Assembly (NCBI GenBank): GCA_020073245.1
Contig: JAIQFQ010000035.1
Coordinates: 1 to 40,769 of the forward strand
Length of the DNA stretch: 40,769 bases
Direction: 5' to 3'
Source of the DNA: Terriglobia bacterium
Lineage (GTDB): Bacteria; Acidobacteriota; Thermoanaerobaculia; Thermoanaerobaculales; Thermoanaerobaculaceae
Part shown: one piece after another, positions 7,658 to 17,849 of the stretch
Layout of the letters: each line of letters starts with the position of its first letter
How positions within the stretch are numbered: the stretch's first letter is position 1
Program-made: the position numbers and the translations under genes
Notes under the pieces: generated by a model
What the model was told of the DNA's origin: nothing
Seen by the model: the letters and a program-made list of their open reading frames with translations, nothing else
Database searches by the model: none

Positions 7658-8720
7658 GCCGGAGACGCCGACGCGCCGAGCGCCGGGCTCCCGCCCAGAG
7701 CCGTTCGAGGTGCTCGCCCCTGTGCGGGCCGATCTGGCGGGCGGCACCCTCGACCTCTGGCCTCTGTACTGCCTGCATCGCGGTTCGATGACGGTCAACG
7801 CCGCGCTGCGGTCGGGCGTTCGGATCCGGGTCACGCCGGGGGGGACAACACCAGGCTGCATCGTTCACGCTGCGCCGGGCGCGGTGCCGGTCGTACTGAC
7901 CCCTGCCGAGGCCGAGTGTCACCTCGCGGCCGCGGTCGGGTTCCACTTCGTACCGGAGGGCGGTTTCAGCGTCGAGGTGCTCGACCAGCCGCCGGTTGGC
8001 TCCGGGCTCGGCGCATCCTCCGCGTTTGCCGTCGCGCTCGCACGGGCGTGCCTCGTGCTCAAAGGCCGCCGGCTGGGATTTGCGAAGCTCCTCGCGACGC
8101 TGAAGGACCTCGAGGCCCGCGTGCTCGGTGTGCCCACGGGGATACAGGACTACATTGCGGCTCTCAACGGCGGGGTGGTCGCGATCCACCTTGAACCGGG
8201 CGGGGAACGCATCGAGCGGCTGGCGGTCGACCCGGCCTGGATCGAGCAACGTCTCCTGGTTCTCTTCTCCGGGGTCACGCACGCGTCCGGGATGGTCAAC
8301 TGGGAGGTTTACCGCGCACGACTCGATGGCGACGCACGTTCGGCACGGGCACTGGACGCGGTTGCCGCCGCCGCCGCGGCCTGTCGTCGCGCCCTGCTGG
8401 CCGGGGACCAGTATGCGGTTGGCCGCGCGGTAGCCGCAGAGTGGGAAGCCCGCAGAACGCTCGCCCCGTCGGTCACGAATCCGCGACTCGACGCGATCCT
8501 CTCGGCCGGCGTGGAGGCGGGCGCTCTCGCGGGTAAAGCGTGCGGCGCCGGGGGTGGAGGGAGCGTGTTGTTCTGGACCCCTTCCGAGCTGCGGCCGGCG
8601 GTCGCCAGCGCAGCGCTCGGCGCTGCGCCCTCCGGCGGTTGCGAAATCAGCGGCGGCCTCGCGAGCCGGGGCGCAGCGGTCCGCTCGAGACGCGCTACGA
8701 TGTCACGACCCCGGGTGTGA
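7650..8720 (+). CDS. GHMP-family sugar kinase
   Basis: A 356-residue kinase of the galactokinase/homoserine kinase/mevalonate kinase superfamily. Motif 1 is APVRADLAGGTLDLWP (residues 23-38), the ATP-binding motif 2 is PPVGSGLGASSAFAVAL (114-130) and motif 3 is GKACGAGGGGSVLF near 297-310. The sugar-binding GGTLD resembles galactokinase-like and heptose-7-phosphate kinases (HddA type), so phosphorylation of a sugar or sugar phosphate is likely; the substrate cannot be told. ATG 7650 lies inside the end of the M23 gene (ATGGCTAG), so translation is likely coupled, with no separate ribosome site. The urocanate hydratase gene starts 24 bases downstream. Confidence 0.85.
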   Translation: MARPETPTRRAPGSRPEPFEVLAPVRADLAGGTLDLWPLYCLHRGSMTVNAALRSGVRIRVTPGGTTPGCIVHAAPGAVPVVLTPAEAECHLAAAVGFHFVPEGGFSVEVLDQPPVGSGLGASSAFAVALARACLVLKGRRLGFAKLLATLKDLEARVLGVPTGIQDYIAALNGGVVAIHLEPGGERIERLAVDPAWIEQRLLVLFSGVTHASGMVNWEVYRARLDGDARSARALDAVAAAAAACRRALLAGDQYAVGRAVAAEWEARRTLAPSVTNPRLDAILSAGVEAGALAGKACGAGGGGSVLFWTPSELRPAVASAALGAAPSGGCEISGGLASRGAAVRSRRATMSRPRV

Positions 8721-8744
8721 CGCCCGGCGGTGGGAGGGTCAGCG

Positions 8745-10415
8745 ATGACCGTGCCTCGCACGATTCGCGCTCCGCGGGGACGCGAGTTGTCCTGCAAGGG
8801 GTGGGGACAGGAAGCTGCGCTGCGGATGCTCATGAACAACCTGGACCCCGAGGTGGCGGAGCGACCCCAGGATCTCGTGGTTTACGGCGGCAGCGGAAGG
8901 GCCGCACGGAGCTGGGAGTGTTTCGACGCGATCGTGCGCAGCCTGCGGGGGCTGCAGAACGACGAGACCCTGCTGGTGCAGTCAGGCAAGCCGGTGGGGA
9001 TATTTCGGACCCATCCGGATGCGCCGAGGGTCCTGATCGCCAACGCGAACCTCGTACCGCACTGGGCCACGGCCGACGAGTTTCGCCGACTCGAGGCGCT
9101 CGGTCTCACCATGTACGGCCAGATGACCGCCGGCTCCTGGATCTACATCGGAACGCAAGGCATCCTCCAGGGCACCTACGAGTGTTTCGCGGCTGCGGCT
9201 CGAAAGCACTTTGGCGGTACGCTCAAGGGACGACTCGTCGTGACGGCCGGCCTGGGCGGGATGGGCGGGGCCCAGCCTCTCGCGGCCACGATGAACGGCG
9301 CATCGTTCTTGGCCGCCGATGTGGACCAGACGCGCATCGACAAGCGCCTCGCCACCGGCTACCTCGACGAGAGGGTCGACGGGATCGACGCCGCCGTCGA
9401 TCGAGCGCTCGCCCTGAAGACGGCAGGGGAGGCTCGCTCGATCGGTGTGGTCGCCAACGCGGCCGACCTGTTGGCTCGCCTCATCGAACGCGGCGTGGTC
9501 CCAGACGTCCTCACGGATCAGACCTCCGCGCATGACGAGCTCAACGGCTACGTCCCGAACGGCATGCCGTTGCCGGATGCCATCGAGCTGCGCCGCAGCG
9601 ATCCTGAGAGATACAAGGCCGAAGCGTACCGCACGATGGCCCGCCACATGCAGTGCATGTTGGAGCTGCAGCGCCGCGGCGCCGTGACGTTCGACTACGG
9701 CAACAACCTTCGAGGCCAGGCGCTCAAGGCGGGCGTCGCCAACGCCTTCGAGGTCATCGGGTTCGTGCCGCTTTACATCCGTCCGCTGTTTTGCGAGGGC
9801 AAGGGCCCGTTCCGCTGGGCGGCGCTGTCGGGTGACCCTAGCGACATCCTCCGCACCGACCGGGCGATCCTGGAGACGTTCCCCGAGAACGAGGCGCTCT
9901 GCAGGTGGATCAAACTGGCCCAGAAGCGCGTCCGCTTCCAGGGATTGCCGTCTCGCATCTGCTGGCTGGGGTACGGCGAGCGCGCACGTTTCGCGCTCCT
10001 CATCAACGACCTTGTGGGGAAGGGCGAGATTTCGGCGCCGGTCGTGATCGGTCGCGACCACCTCGACTCCGGTTCGGTTGCGTCGCCGAACCGTGAGACC
10101 GAGGGGATGCGCGATGGCTCCGACGCCATTTCCGACTGGCCGCTCCTGAACGCGTTGCTCAACACGGCTGCCGGCGCCACGTGGGTCTCCATCCACCACG
10201 GCGGCGGGGTCGGGATCGGCTACTCGCAGCACGCCGGGATGGTGGTCGTGGCCGACGGCACGCCGGATGCCGCACGGCGGCTTGAGCGCGTGCTCACGAC
10301 CGACCCCGGCACAGGTGTGATGCGCCACGTGGACGCTGGGTACCAGGAGGCCATCGACTGCGCACGCCGCACGGGGATCAAGATCCCGATGCTGCCCGGC
10401 GCCGGTTCGCGCTGA
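8745..10415 (+). CDS. hutU: urocanate hydratase
   Basis: A 556-residue protein, the standard length for HutU, which converts urocanate to imidazolonepropionate in histidine breakdown using tightly bound NAD+ as electrophile. The N-terminus ([20 protein letters not shown]) is highly conserved; [13 protein letters not shown] is the NAD-binding glycine-rich loop, [11 protein letters not shown] is a family signature, and Cys406 in [11 protein letters not shown] matches the active-site cysteine (Cys410 of the Pseudomonas enzyme). ATG 8745 is chosen because GGGAGGG lies 6-7 bases upstream and the protein then starts at the family position. The other hut genes (hutH, hutI, hutG) are not in the window. 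Confidence 0.97.
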   Translation: MTVPRTIRAPRGRELSCKGWGQEAALRMLMNNLDPEVAERPQDLVVYGGSGRAARSWECFDAIVRSLRGLQNDETLLVQSGKPVGIFRTHPDAPRVLIANANLVPHWATADEFRRLEALGLTMYGQMTAGSWIYIGTQGILQGTYECFAAAARKHFGGTLKGRLVVTAGLGGMGGAQPLAATMNGASFLAADVDQTRIDKRLATGYLDERVDGIDAAVDRALALKTAGEARSIGVVANAADLLARLIERGVVPDVLTDQTSAHDELNGYVPNGMPLPDAIELRRSDPERYKAEAYRTMARHMQCMLELQRRGAVTFDYGNNLRGQALKAGVANAFEVIGFVPLYIRPLFCEGKGPFRWAALSGDPSDILRTDRAILETFPENEALCRWIKLAQKRVRFQGLPSRICWLGYGERARFALLINDLVGKGEISAPVVIGRDHLDSGSVASPNRETEGMRDGSDAISDWPLLNALLNTAAGATWVSIHHGGGVGIGYSQHAGMVVVADGTPDAARRLERVLTTDPGTGVMRHVDAGYQEAIDCARRTGIKIPMLPGAGSR

Positions 10416-13400
10416 GCGCCGCGGGACTCTGCGCCACGCTGATCGCTGCGGCCGCGGCGGGGCCATGGCCCGGGCTGGCGGCGAGCTCGCTGCTGTGGCG
10501 CGCACCGGTGGCACTGCTCGCTCTCGCGTTCGCGTGGCGCCGTCTCGCATGGAGGGCGCCGCTGGTGGCGGTGTTCGCGCTGGCGGGACTCGTCATGGAC
10601 GTGTTCATTCCCGCGATGCGCACTCCCGGGGAGTTTTCGGCCCGAGCCAACGCTCGGTCCCTGCTCGTGCAGAGGCGCCTTGCAGCCCTGGCGGATGACG
10701 CACACCTGCACCGCCTGCTCAACCCGGGTGGTGGCGAGGCCGAGCCCGAGGCGCCGTTCCCGCTGATCGAGAGCGCCTGGCGCTCGCTGCCGATTCGGGT
10801 GGATGTCCTGGTCGTCCTGGACGAACACGGGCTGCCGGTGGGCTGGGCCGGGCCATCCGCACGGCTCCCGGTGCACCTTCGCCCGCTGGGCGAGAGGACG
10901 GTCGCAGCTGAGCCGGGCATCGGTTCGGTGTGGCTGTGGTGGCGGGAGAGCGTCTTCGAGAGTGGGCGACCTCTGGGTTCCATTCTCGGCGGGGTCGAGC
11001 TGCCGGAGAGCGGCGCGCGCAGCATCCTGGGTGTTTGGGCCGGACGGGCCGCCGTGGCTGCCGCCGTGCTGGAGGGGTCGAACCCTGATCTGGCACGTGG
11101 CCCGGCGCCCTCGCTGAGTTTCGAGTTGCGTAGGGCGCAGGCGGTCCCGTGGAGCGCGCCGGGCCTGGCGGTACTGGCAACGCTGCTGGTGCTGGCAGTC
11201 GGCAACAGCCGAGCCGTGGCGGCAGTGGGCGCCGTGTCTTTGGTTCTCTTCCTCCTGTTGGGGTGGCTCGACAGGGGGTGGTGGCTGGTCGGTGCGGTTG
11301 TGGCTGGCGCGCTGGCGGTATCGAGCCTCCCTCGGACATGGTTCCTGCGGGCGGGCGGAGCGGCGGCGATCGGATGTCTCGCGTGGGCGCTCCCGGGCCT
11401 GTTCGACCTTCTCGAGATCGACCCTTTGCCGGAGAGCCTGCTGTGGCTAGGCGTGCTGCAGTGGGTTCTGGTTGCGGCGTTGGCGGCGGTGGTACGAGGT
11501 GTCGGCGGGGGAAGCGTCGCCATTTCATGGCCGATCCGGGTGGCCAGTTGGCTGACCTTCGGTGCGGGCGTGGCTATGGCCGACGCGACGCTGCTGGGCG
11601 TGGGGGCCGCGGCGATCACCCTTTTTGGCCTACCCGGGCGGGGTCTGGTGCTTCCAGCGATCGTCGCGGCGGGACTCATTGTTGGCGGCGACGACGCCGC
11701 GCGCAAGGTTGGGCTCGTCGCCACGACGGAGGCGACCCTGGCGCGACTCGACAAGGTCGAGGCGCCGGCCCGCGCCACGCTGAACCAGCTTCCGGAGGAA
11801 GCACTCGTCAGAATGGTGCGGTTGGATCAGGGTGAGCGGCTGGTCGTGCTGGGTAGGTTGGCGTCCTGGCTGGGACTGGCACAGGTGTTGCCGGGTACGT
11901 CGTTGGTGTTGACGGACCCCGCGGGTGAGCGGGCCGGTAGCTGGGGGGAGGCGCCGCTCGCGGCCGAGGGTGTGCCACGGGAGATGGCATCGCGGACCCT
12001 CCGCAACGGCTGGCAGGTCGCAATTCTGTCCCCGCCCGCCCCGAGCGATCTCCTCGCCGGTCTCGGGGCAGCCGGGGTCGAGGTTCCCGTGGCAGTTTTT
12101 GACCGTTCCGGCGCGCCGAAGAGCCGCGGCGGGACGTTCCGTCCGCTGTCGCCGGCCGTCGTCGGGAAAGCGCTCGCGCATGGACGCAGCTGGGGCGATG
12201 TCGGTGTGGGTCAGAGAGAGTTCAAGGCCTATCTTCGCGCCCACAACGACACCATCGTCGTCGTTCCTTGGGTTCGTCCGCCAGTGCCCGTGGCCGCTCT
12301 GATGATCGCCGCTCTCACGTTGTGGGGCCTCTTCCCGCTCAGCGTCTGGGAGGTGAGACAACGGTGGCTCAGGTGGTGGGCAGAGCGGCGCACGTTCGGC
12401 GGCCGGATGAGGGTGCTCTCGGTGGCTGCCGCCGTCCTGCCGCTGCTGCTCTTGGGGCAGCTCCTGCCGCGACAGTGGGACCGCCAACAGCGGAGAGCCC
12501 GGCAAGACCTGGCCCGGGCAGTGAGCCAGATGCTCGCCACCGAGCGTTGGGAGGAAGGTACTGCGTGGCTCATCCGTGAGCTGGGTGGCTCGGTTGCGGT
12601 TTACCGCTCGGGAGAGCTTGTCTCCTCCACACGACCGGATCTCGCCGCGGTGGGCACGATCCCCTGGCTGCCACCGTCGGAGGCGTACGTCCGCTCGGTG
12701 CGGGGTTGGCGGGAGCCGTTGGTCGTTGTCGACGGCGAGGAAACGGGTGTTTTCGCACCCATGGGAGGCGGAGAAGCGATCGTGGTCGGCGTGGTGGGGC
12801 TGCGCCTGCAAGCGTTGGGCCGCAGCCCGTCTCCTCGGGAGTGGTTCTTCATCACGAGCATCCTGGCGATGCTGGTCGCGCTTGGACTCGCGGAACGCCT
12901 CGGGCAAAGGGTCGGGCGCCCCCTCCGCAGGTTGGTCGGGGCCGCTCATCGTCTCGAGCGTGGCGAACCTGTTGCTGGACTCGACACGGGGGGCGACGAG
13001 GACGTCGAGGCCCTCGGTCGCGCCTTCACGGCGATGGCGCGCGAGGTGCATCGCCGAGAGGAGGAGCTGCGGCGCGGGCGCGATCTGCTGGAGACGGTGC
13101 TGGGGACGCTCTCGGCAGCGGTCATGGTTGTTGACAGCGACGGTAGCGTCTCCTTGGCCAATTCGGCGGCGGAGAGACTGCTCGCGGGCGAGCGGACGAT
13201 TGTCGGCTTCGCGTCGCACCTCTCCCCGGAGATCTCCGAGCTGATGGGGCGTGCCGCCAAAGGCGCTCGGACCGACGGGACGGTGCACCCGGTGACCTCG
13301 CCCGAAGCGCTTTGGCGTGTGACCGCGCTTCCGCTCCCGGCCATGCCCGGTCGGGTCCTCGGCGTGATCGAGGATCTCTCCGAGTTCGCCCGGGCCGAGC

Positions 13401-14062
13401 GGCTATCCTCACTCGCGGAACTCGCCCGCATCGCGGCTCACGAGGTCAAGAACCCACTTACGCCGATCCGGCTCTGGGCGGAGGAGCTCAGAGCGGCCCT
13501 CTCGCGGGGGCCCGACGCCGTGGTCGCCGTGGCCCAGGTGGCCGCGCAACAGATTCTGGAGCGGGTCGAGCACCTCCGGGAAGTCGCTCAGGGCTTCTCC
13601 AATCTGGCGTCCCTCGAGCACTGGGAACCCCAACCGGTCGCGCTCAAGGCGCTGGCACGTGAGGTTGTGGCCGAGTACGAGGTTCTGCGGAAACGTGGCG
13701 TTGCCATCCGTCTCGTCGGCGACGAGGCCGAGATCGTGGCGGACTCTCAATGGATCCGCCGTGCGCTCCGTCACCTGCTTGAGAACAGCGCTCGTGTGCT
13801 CGCCGACCGTGCTGGCGAGATCGTGGTGAGTGTGGTGCCCCTTGATCGACAGGTCGTCCTGTCGGTGCGTGACACTGGCGGAGGAGTCGCCAACGAGGTC
13901 CTGGCGAGACTGTTCGAGCCCCGCTTCTCCACGACAAACGAAGGGAGCGGGCTGGGTCTTGCGGTGGTCCACCGCGTCGCAGAGCGTGCGGGTGGAACAG
14001 CCGAGGCACGCAACGTCGGAGGGGGACTCGAGGTGCGTCTCGTGTTCCCGCAGAAGGCGTGA
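10412..14062 (+). CDS. large NtrY-like membrane sensor histidine kinase
   Basis: About 1216 residues if translated from CTG 10412, which overlaps the hutU stop as CTGA; the first conventional start in frame is GTG 10508 (1184 residues). The 92 bases between are open, GC3-rich and encode a hydrophobic helix, so the upstream start is favoured. Layout: helix and extracytoplasmic region (to about 230), a run of about seven to eight helices (about 245-440), a second extracytoplasmic domain, a helix pair around 640-680, another extracytoplasmic part, a helix at about 811-830, HAMP (to 880), PAS (about 895-990). The HisKA box has His1010 in [15 protein letters not shown], and the ATPase has Asn1125, Asp1154 in DTGGGV and GSGLGLAVV. 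The H-box and HAMP-PAS order match NtrY. No response regulator is adjacent. Confidence 0.9.
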   Translation: MSAAGLCATLIAAAAAGPWPGLAASSLLWRAPVALLALAFAWRRLAWRAPLVAVFALAGLVMDVFIPAMRTPGEFSARANARSLLVQRRLAALADDAHLHRLLNPGGGEAEPEAPFPLIESAWRSLPIRVDVLVVLDEHGLPVGWAGPSARLPVHLRPLGERTVAAEPGIGSVWLWWRESVFESGRPLGSILGGVELPESGARSILGVWAGRAAVAAAVLEGSNPDLARGPAPSLSFELRRAQAVPWSAPGLAVLATLLVLAVGNSRAVAAVGAVSLVLFLLLGWLDRGWWLVGAVVAGALAVSSLPRTWFLRAGGAAAIGCLAWALPGLFDLLEIDPLPESLLWLGVLQWVLVAALAAVVRGVGGGSVAISWPIRVASWLTFGAGVAMADATLLGVGAAAITLFGLPGRGLVLPAIVAAGLIVGGDDAARKVGLVATTEATLARLDKVEAPARATLNQLPEEALVRMVRLDQGERLVVLGRLASWLGLAQVLPGTSLVLTDPAGERAGSWGEAPLAAEGVPREMASRTLRNGWQVAILSPPAPSDLLAGLGAAGVEVPVAVFDRSGAPKSRGGTFRPLSPAVVGKALAHGRSWGDVGVGQREFKAYLRAHNDTIVVVPWVRPPVPVAALMIAALTLWGLFPLSVWEVRQRWLRWWAERRTFGGRMRVLSVAAAVLPLLLLGQLLPRQWDRQQRRARQDLARAVSQMLATERWEEGTAWLIRELGGSVAVYRSGELVSSTRPDLAAVGTIPWLPPSEAYVRSVRGWREPLVVVDGEETGVFAPMGGGEAIVVGVVGLRLQALGRSPSPREWFFITSILAMLVALGLAERLGQRVGRPLRRLVGAAHRLERGEPVAGLDTGGDEDVEALGRAFTAMAREVHRREEELRRGRDLLETVLGTLSAAVMVVDSDGSVSLANSAAERLLAGERTIVGFASHLSPEISELMGRAAKGARTDGTVHPVTSPEALWRVTALPLPAMPGRVLGVIEDLSEFARAERLSSLAELARIAAHEVKNPLTPIRLWAEELRAALSRGPDAVVAVAQVAAQQILERVEHLREVAQGFSNLASLEHWEPQPVALKALAREVVAEYEVLRKRGVAIRLVGDEAEIVADSQWIRRALRHLLENSARVLADRAGEIVVSVVPLDRQVVLSVRDTGGGVANEVLARLFEPRFSTTNEGSGLGLAVVHRVAERAGGTAEARNVGGGLEVRLVFPQKA

Positions 14063-14068
14063 GACTGG

Positions 14069-14074
14069 TAGCAT
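14069..14074 (+). promoter_or_regulatory. -10-like hexamer TAGCAT ahead of exported protein gene
   Basis: TAGCAT ends 7 bases before ATG 14082. It is the same hexamer and nearly the same spacing as before the M23 leader frame, consistent with a leaderless transcript. No -35 box is evident. Confidence 0.35.
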
Positions 14075-14081
14075 GGCAGGA

Positions 14082-15443
14082 ATGGTGAGGATGCGCCTGG
14101 TCGCTGCCGTCACGTTGCTGCTTGCCGCTGCCGGCGCGGCCGCGGAGAACCAGCGTTTGCTCAAGCAACGCGTGTGGCTGTTGGGCGGAGTTCCGGCTGA
14201 GAGCACGCTCGCGGCGCTGCGGGCAGCAGGGGTGGACGGCCTCGTGTTGCCGGTCGGACGTGTTGAGCTCGGCGATGCGTCGTCCAGGTTTGCCCTCGCT
14301 CAGCTGCCGGACCTCTCCGTTCTCTCTGGATGGTCGGTGACCCTGCTCGTGTGGGTCGAGGGGTCGGGTAAGGTCAGCGGCGATCCTTCCGATTTCGCCT
14401 TGCAGTTCATTCCACTGCAGCGGGGGATACGCGGGTCGGAGGGGTTGCTCCTGGCCTGCCGTGGCTTCTTCCCGGGTCTGGCCGGCTTCGCCACCGGCGT
14501 GGCGGCGCGCCTCGGGCGGCCGGTCGAGCTTGCGCTTCCGGTGCAGGACCTTGCGCAGCACATGCCGGTGGGGGGTTGGCCCAGCGTGCGACCGGTCGCG
14601 GTTGCCTTCGGCAACCCCTCGGCGCTCGGGTTCCCGTTGTCCACACTTCAGGACGACTTGGCTGCTCTGGACAGTCTCGAGGCGATGCGGGCAGCGTACC
14701 GGGCGGCGATCATCGTCGCCCCTAGCGCGGCGCCCCCTCCCGGTCCGGCCGGCGTCTCGCTCAACGTTCTCTCGAGCGCGGAGACAGCGACGTTTAACCC
14801 AGGTGCGCGCGGTAACGTGTTTCGCCTCCGCAGGCCGGTGGACTGGGGAGGCGTGCCGCTGCCGGTCGGGCAGAGCATCACGGTTGAGATCATCGACACG
14901 GCGATGTACCACCGCGACCTGGGGATGCTGCTGCGGGCCGTCCGTCCGCTGCTCGAGGGCTGGGATACGGTCGGGCTTCCCGAGTCGGAGCCGACCCTGG
15001 GCATGAGCCGGGAGGCGTTCCTGGAGTATCTCGCGGGCGACGAGCCATACCCGCGCCCGAAAGTCGAGATTGAGTGGCCGCGCCCCTCGGCAATCCATGT
15101 GACGCTCGCGAACCCGACGGCTCAGGCGAGCACTCTCGCGACGACTGGTAACTGGGTGGAGCTAAGGTTCACCGGCACCGAGTTGCGCGACGTGCAGTTG
15201 GGCGAGTTCACGGGCGTTGAGTATGGAAAGGTCGACGGCCACGGTGCATGGCACCTCACCGCGGCTCGCGAAGCCACGGCGGTGCGTCTCTACCTCACGC
15301 TCGTCCCGCCCCAGGCACGCATCGGCGGTCTTGTCGCGTTCTTGACACAGCCGCGGGAAGTTACTGCGAGGTGGAACCTGCGGCTCGGGGACGGCATGGA
15401 CATTACCGGGCCGCTGAAGTCAGTGACGTTCAGCAAGCGCTGA
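14082..15443 (+). CDS. exported protein of unknown function (DUF3142-like)
   Basis: About 453 residues with a clear signal peptide (MVRMRLVAAVTLLLAAAG, cleavage near AAAEN). The mature N-terminus, with VWLLGGVPAESTLAALRAAG then GLVLPVG, has the look of a TIM-barrel-like start seen in DUF3142 proteins. Around residues 80-200 alternating hydrophobic strands and charged helices fit that fold; the C-terminal 120 residues look beta-rich. The DUF3142 call is tentative. In-frame ATG codons at 14073, 14082 and 14091 compete; 14082 is preferred for its 7-base distance from TAGCAT and for the best signal peptide. It follows the kinase by about 20 bases. Its 3' end overlaps the convergent gene by 14 bases. 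Confidence 0.6.
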   Translation: MVRMRLVAAVTLLLAAAGAAAENQRLLKQRVWLLGGVPAESTLAALRAAGVDGLVLPVGRVELGDASSRFALAQLPDLSVLSGWSVTLLVWVEGSGKVSGDPSDFALQFIPLQRGIRGSEGLLLACRGFFPGLAGFATGVAARLGRPVELALPVQDLAQHMPVGGWPSVRPVAVAFGNPSALGFPLSTLQDDLAALDSLEAMRAAYRAAIIVAPSAAPPPGPAGVSLNVLSSAETATFNPGARGNVFRLRRPVDWGGVPLPVGQSITVEIIDTAMYHRDLGMLLRAVRPLLEGWDTVGLPESEPTLGMSREAFLEYLAGDEPYPRPKVEIEWPRPSAIHVTLANPTAQASTLATTGNWVELRFTGTELRDVQLGEFTGVEYGKVDGHGAWHLTAAREATAVRLYLTLVPPQARIGGLVAFLTQPREVTARWNLRLGDGMDITGPLKSVTFSKR

Positions 15444-16404
15444 ACGATCTCACGATCTCCAAGACGGCCCGCGCGCCGCCCACCGCCAGTCCGTCGGCGA
15501 GCAACCAGGCGCTGACCCAACCCCCCTCGATGCGAAGGCCACCGCACACGACGGTCGTCCCCTGCTCGACCGCTCTGGTGGTGGTCAGGCTCTCACCGCG
15601 TCGCGCCATGCGGAACCCCTCGGCGGCGCGTACAAGACCTCGAACGTGGTCCGCCGTGAGCCTGGCTCTGCATTGCACGAGCACGGTTGTCAGGTACCCG
15701 TGGAAGACCCCTGCGTCGACGGCGTGCACCCTGCTTTCGACGCCGGAGAGTAGCTCGCCGAGTTGGGCCTCGAGAGTGACTTCACGATCGCTCGGTGCTG
15801 GCGCGAGGTCAAACGCCAGCGGTGCCGGGAGACGGCTGGGTTTCGGTATCGGTTGGCCAGACAGGCGTGCCGCCCCTTGCGAGGCCAGTTCATCGAGGGC
15901 TTCTTCCCCGAGGGAAGCAACGGGGCACATCACCGTGAGATGGAGGACGTGCGGGTCAAGCGGTGCGAGCGCCGCAACGAAGCGGGCCGGCACGGCCACG
16001 GCGGGATCGGCGAGGTGATACCACGGGAGCGTCGGAGGATGCGCAGGACCGCGATCGAGCACGCAGCGGGTCTCCTCACGAGCAACCCCGGGTTGGGAAC
16101 AGTCCAGCAGAACGACGTCCGGGTGGGCGCGCAGCCACCCGAGGAGGCGCTCGGCAATCGCGGGCGATGGTTGCGCAGTGATGAGTACGGCATCACTTCC
16201 GGCCAATTCCTTAGGGTCTGCCAGCGGCGGTACGAGCGCGGCGTTGCCCGCGATCTCGACGATCAGACGTTCCTCATCGGCGCGGGTGTGGAACCACCTC
16301 GGGCGTACTTCCGGCAACGTGCGCGCGATCCCCTCCGCCACGTCCCGGCCCAGCAGTGACGTAGGGTCAAGAACGCTCAGGGTTTTCGGGTGGGATGACT
16401 GCAC
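15430..16404 (-). CDS. aspartate-semialdehyde-dehydrogenase-like protein lacking the catalytic Cys (USG-1 type)
   Basis: A 324-residue protein with the two-domain layout of aspartate semialdehyde dehydrogenase: a nucleotide-binding N-terminus (LSVLDPTSLLGRDVAEGI, replacing the usual GATGxVG) and a C-terminal dimerisation domain (RVHAVDAGVFHGYLTTVLV). The central block LTVMCPVASLGEEALDELASQ corresponds to the SVT..SGAGR..V.EL motif. Where the family carries Asn-Cys, this protein has LADPAVAVPARFVAAL, with no Cys. The E. coli paralogue USG-1 is likewise without it. Probably a non-catalytic paralogue; function unknown. It is the last gene of the psd-pssA operon; the GTG start at 16404 overlaps pssA by 38 bases. 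Confidence 0.65.
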   Translation of the reverse strand: MQSSHPKTLSVLDPTSLLGRDVAEGIARTLPEVRPRWFHTRADEERLIVEIAGNAALVPPLADPKELAGSDAVLITAQPSPAIAERLLGWLRAHPDVVLLDCSQPGVAREETRCVLDRGPAHPPTLPWYHLADPAVAVPARFVAALAPLDPHVLHLTVMCPVASLGEEALDELASQGAARLSGQPIPKPSRLPAPLAFDLAPAPSDREVTLEAQLGELLSGVESRVHAVDAGVFHGYLTTVLVQCRARLTADHVRGLVRAAEGFRMARRGESLTTTRAVEQGTTVVCGGLRIEGGWVSAWLLADGLAVGGARAVLEIVRSFSAC

Positions 16405-17200
16405 TGGTCACCTGGATCTGCGCTGCGGGCTGGGCGGTCGTTCGGTGGCGGAGTCGGCGGGCGAGCAACTCCGCGGGGCCGACCACGATGTACCCCCCGA
16501 GCAGCAGCGCCATCGCCGGCAAGGGGGTGAACGCGATGACCGCGACCACCGCGGCGATCACGAAAAATGCCGTCGCTGGCCAGCGCTGCCGCAGGTTGAA
16601 CTCCTTGCCCGAACGGTACGGGATCGTCGACACCATGAGCACCGAAACCATGAACACGAAGATCGAGGCCCCGATCGAGACCGGCTGATCCACGGAGATC
16701 TCGAGCTTGGTCGCGACCAGGACCATGAGCGTCAGGGCACCGGCCCCACACGGTATCGGGAGCCCGGTGAAGAATCTCCGATCGGCACTGCTCGCCTTCA
16801 CGTTGAACCGGGCCAATCGCACCGAACCCGCGACGAGGAACAGGAACGCCACCGCCCATCCCCACCGACCGACGCCGCGGAGGCCCCACTGGTAGGCGAG
16901 GATCGCGGGGGCCATGCCGAAGCTCACAACGTCCGCGAGCGAGTCGTACTCCTTCCCGAACTCGGAGGTGGAGCGCGTCAAGCGAGCGATCCGCCCGTCG
17001 AGGCCGTCCAACAGGCCCGCGAGCAGGATCAGCCAGCCCGCCCGCTCGAGTTGGTCGTGGAGTGCGTACAGCACCGCGGCGAAGCCGCACAACATGTTTC
17101 CCACTGTGAACAGCGACGGCAGGATGTAGATCCCTCGCCGCAGCGACTCGCGGGCGGGGCGTCGGGAGGCGCGGGGACGACGCGGCCGCGCGACCCTCAT
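16367..17200 (-). CDS. pssA: CDP-diacylglycerol-serine O-phosphatidyltransferase
   Basis: A 277-residue membrane enzyme that makes phosphatidylserine from CDP-diacylglycerol and serine. The CDP-alcohol phosphotransferase motif D-x2-D-G-x2-A-R-x8-G-x3-D-x3-D is complete: Asp65, Asp68-Gly69, Ala72-Arg73, Gly82, Asp86 and Asp90. A basic N-terminus (about 22 residues) precedes GIYILPSLFTVGNMLCGFAA, typical of PssA type II. Six to eight helices follow. ATG 17200 overlaps the psd stop (ATGA), so the two enzymes acting in sequence are translationally coupled. The C-terminal tail is hydrophilic, Gln/Pro-rich, and overlaps the next gene. Confidence 0.95.
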   Translation of the reverse strand: MRVARPRRPRASRRPARESLRRGIYILPSLFTVGNMLCGFAAVLYALHDQLERAGWLILLAGLLDGLDGRIARLTRSTSEFGKEYDSLADVVSFGMAPAILAYQWGLRGVGRWGWAVAFLFLVAGSVRLARFNVKASSADRRFFTGLPIPCGAGALTLMVLVATKLEISVDQPVSIGASIFVFMVSVLMVSTIPYRSGKEFNLRQRWPATAFFVIAAVVAVIAFTPLPAMALLLGGYIVVGPAELLARRLRHRTTAQPAAQIQVTSAVIPPENPERS

Positions 17201-17841
17201 GACCTCGCTCCCCGTTCAAGGCGTGCCACAGCGGTAATGCCGGCACGGGTTCGCTGACCAGGCGCGATCTCCACGACTGCATCACCGGGGAGGAAGAGAT
17301 CGACGCGGGAGCCGAACTTGATGAGGCCCACGCGCTCACCCCTCTGCACCGCCTGGCCGGGCTTGAGGTCGCAGACGACTCGCCGCGCGACGGCACCTGC
17401 AATCTGCTTGTAGGCCACTGCCCCGAAGTGGCCCTCGATCAGAACGAAACTGTGCTCGTTGAGATCGGAGGCCTTGTCGCGAAAGGCGGGGAGTTTCGTG
17501 CCCGGCACGGTGCGGACCTCTCGCACGATTCCGCCGACCGGCGCCCGGTTCACGTGGACATTCGCCGGCGACATGAAGATCGAGATTTGCTGCGATAGGC
17601 CGCGCCCGGCGATCGGCGCAGGCGCGGGTCCCACCGAGAGGACCTTGCCGTCGGCGGGCGCCAGCACGACTTCCGGCGGGGCGTCCGAAGTCCGTCGGGG
17701 GTCCCGAAAGAAGGCGACGCAGCCGAGCATGACCACAATGAGAACAACCGCCAGGGGCTGGTATCCGAATACCCACGCAAAGATCCCGGCCAATGCCGGG
17801 ACCAACACAAACGGATAGCCTTCTGGGGCGAACGGCACCAT
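17197..17841 (-). CDS. psd: phosphatidylserine decarboxylase, short (PSD-A) form
   Basis: A 214-residue proenzyme that decarboxylates phosphatidylserine to phosphatidylethanolamine after self-cleavage to make a pyruvoyl group. The length is that of the short form found in many non-enteric bacteria and archaea. Two helices anchor residues 9-45 in the membrane. Conserved blocks: VLAPADGKVLSVG (Asp64), MSPANVHVNRAP (His96), and the cleavage site Gly177-Ser178 in LIKFGSRVDLF. The start ATG is 8 bases after the stop of the small upstream gene, and the stop overlaps the pssA start, so DUF465-like, psd and pssA form one operon. Confidence 0.94.
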   Translation of the reverse strand: MVPFAPEGYPFVLVPALAGIFAWVFGYQPLAVVLIVVMLGCVAFFRDPRRTSDAPPEVVLAPADGKVLSVGPAPAPIAGRGLSQQISIFMSPANVHVNRAPVGGIVREVRTVPGTKLPAFRDKASDLNEHSFVLIEGHFGAVAYKQIAGAVARRVVCDLKPGQAVQRGERVGLIKFGSRVDLFLPGDAVVEIAPGQRTRAGITAVARLERGARS

Positions 17842-17849
17842 CTCGATGC

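Noticed and set aside
8711..8728. Hairpin around the GHMP kinase stop as a terminator
   Set aside because: Only a 5-base stem (CCGGG/CCCGG) without a T-run, and hutU follows at once.
8982..10550. 522-codon minus-strand frame opposite hutU
   Set aside because: No ribosome site and shadow-like composition; hutU on the other strand is certain.
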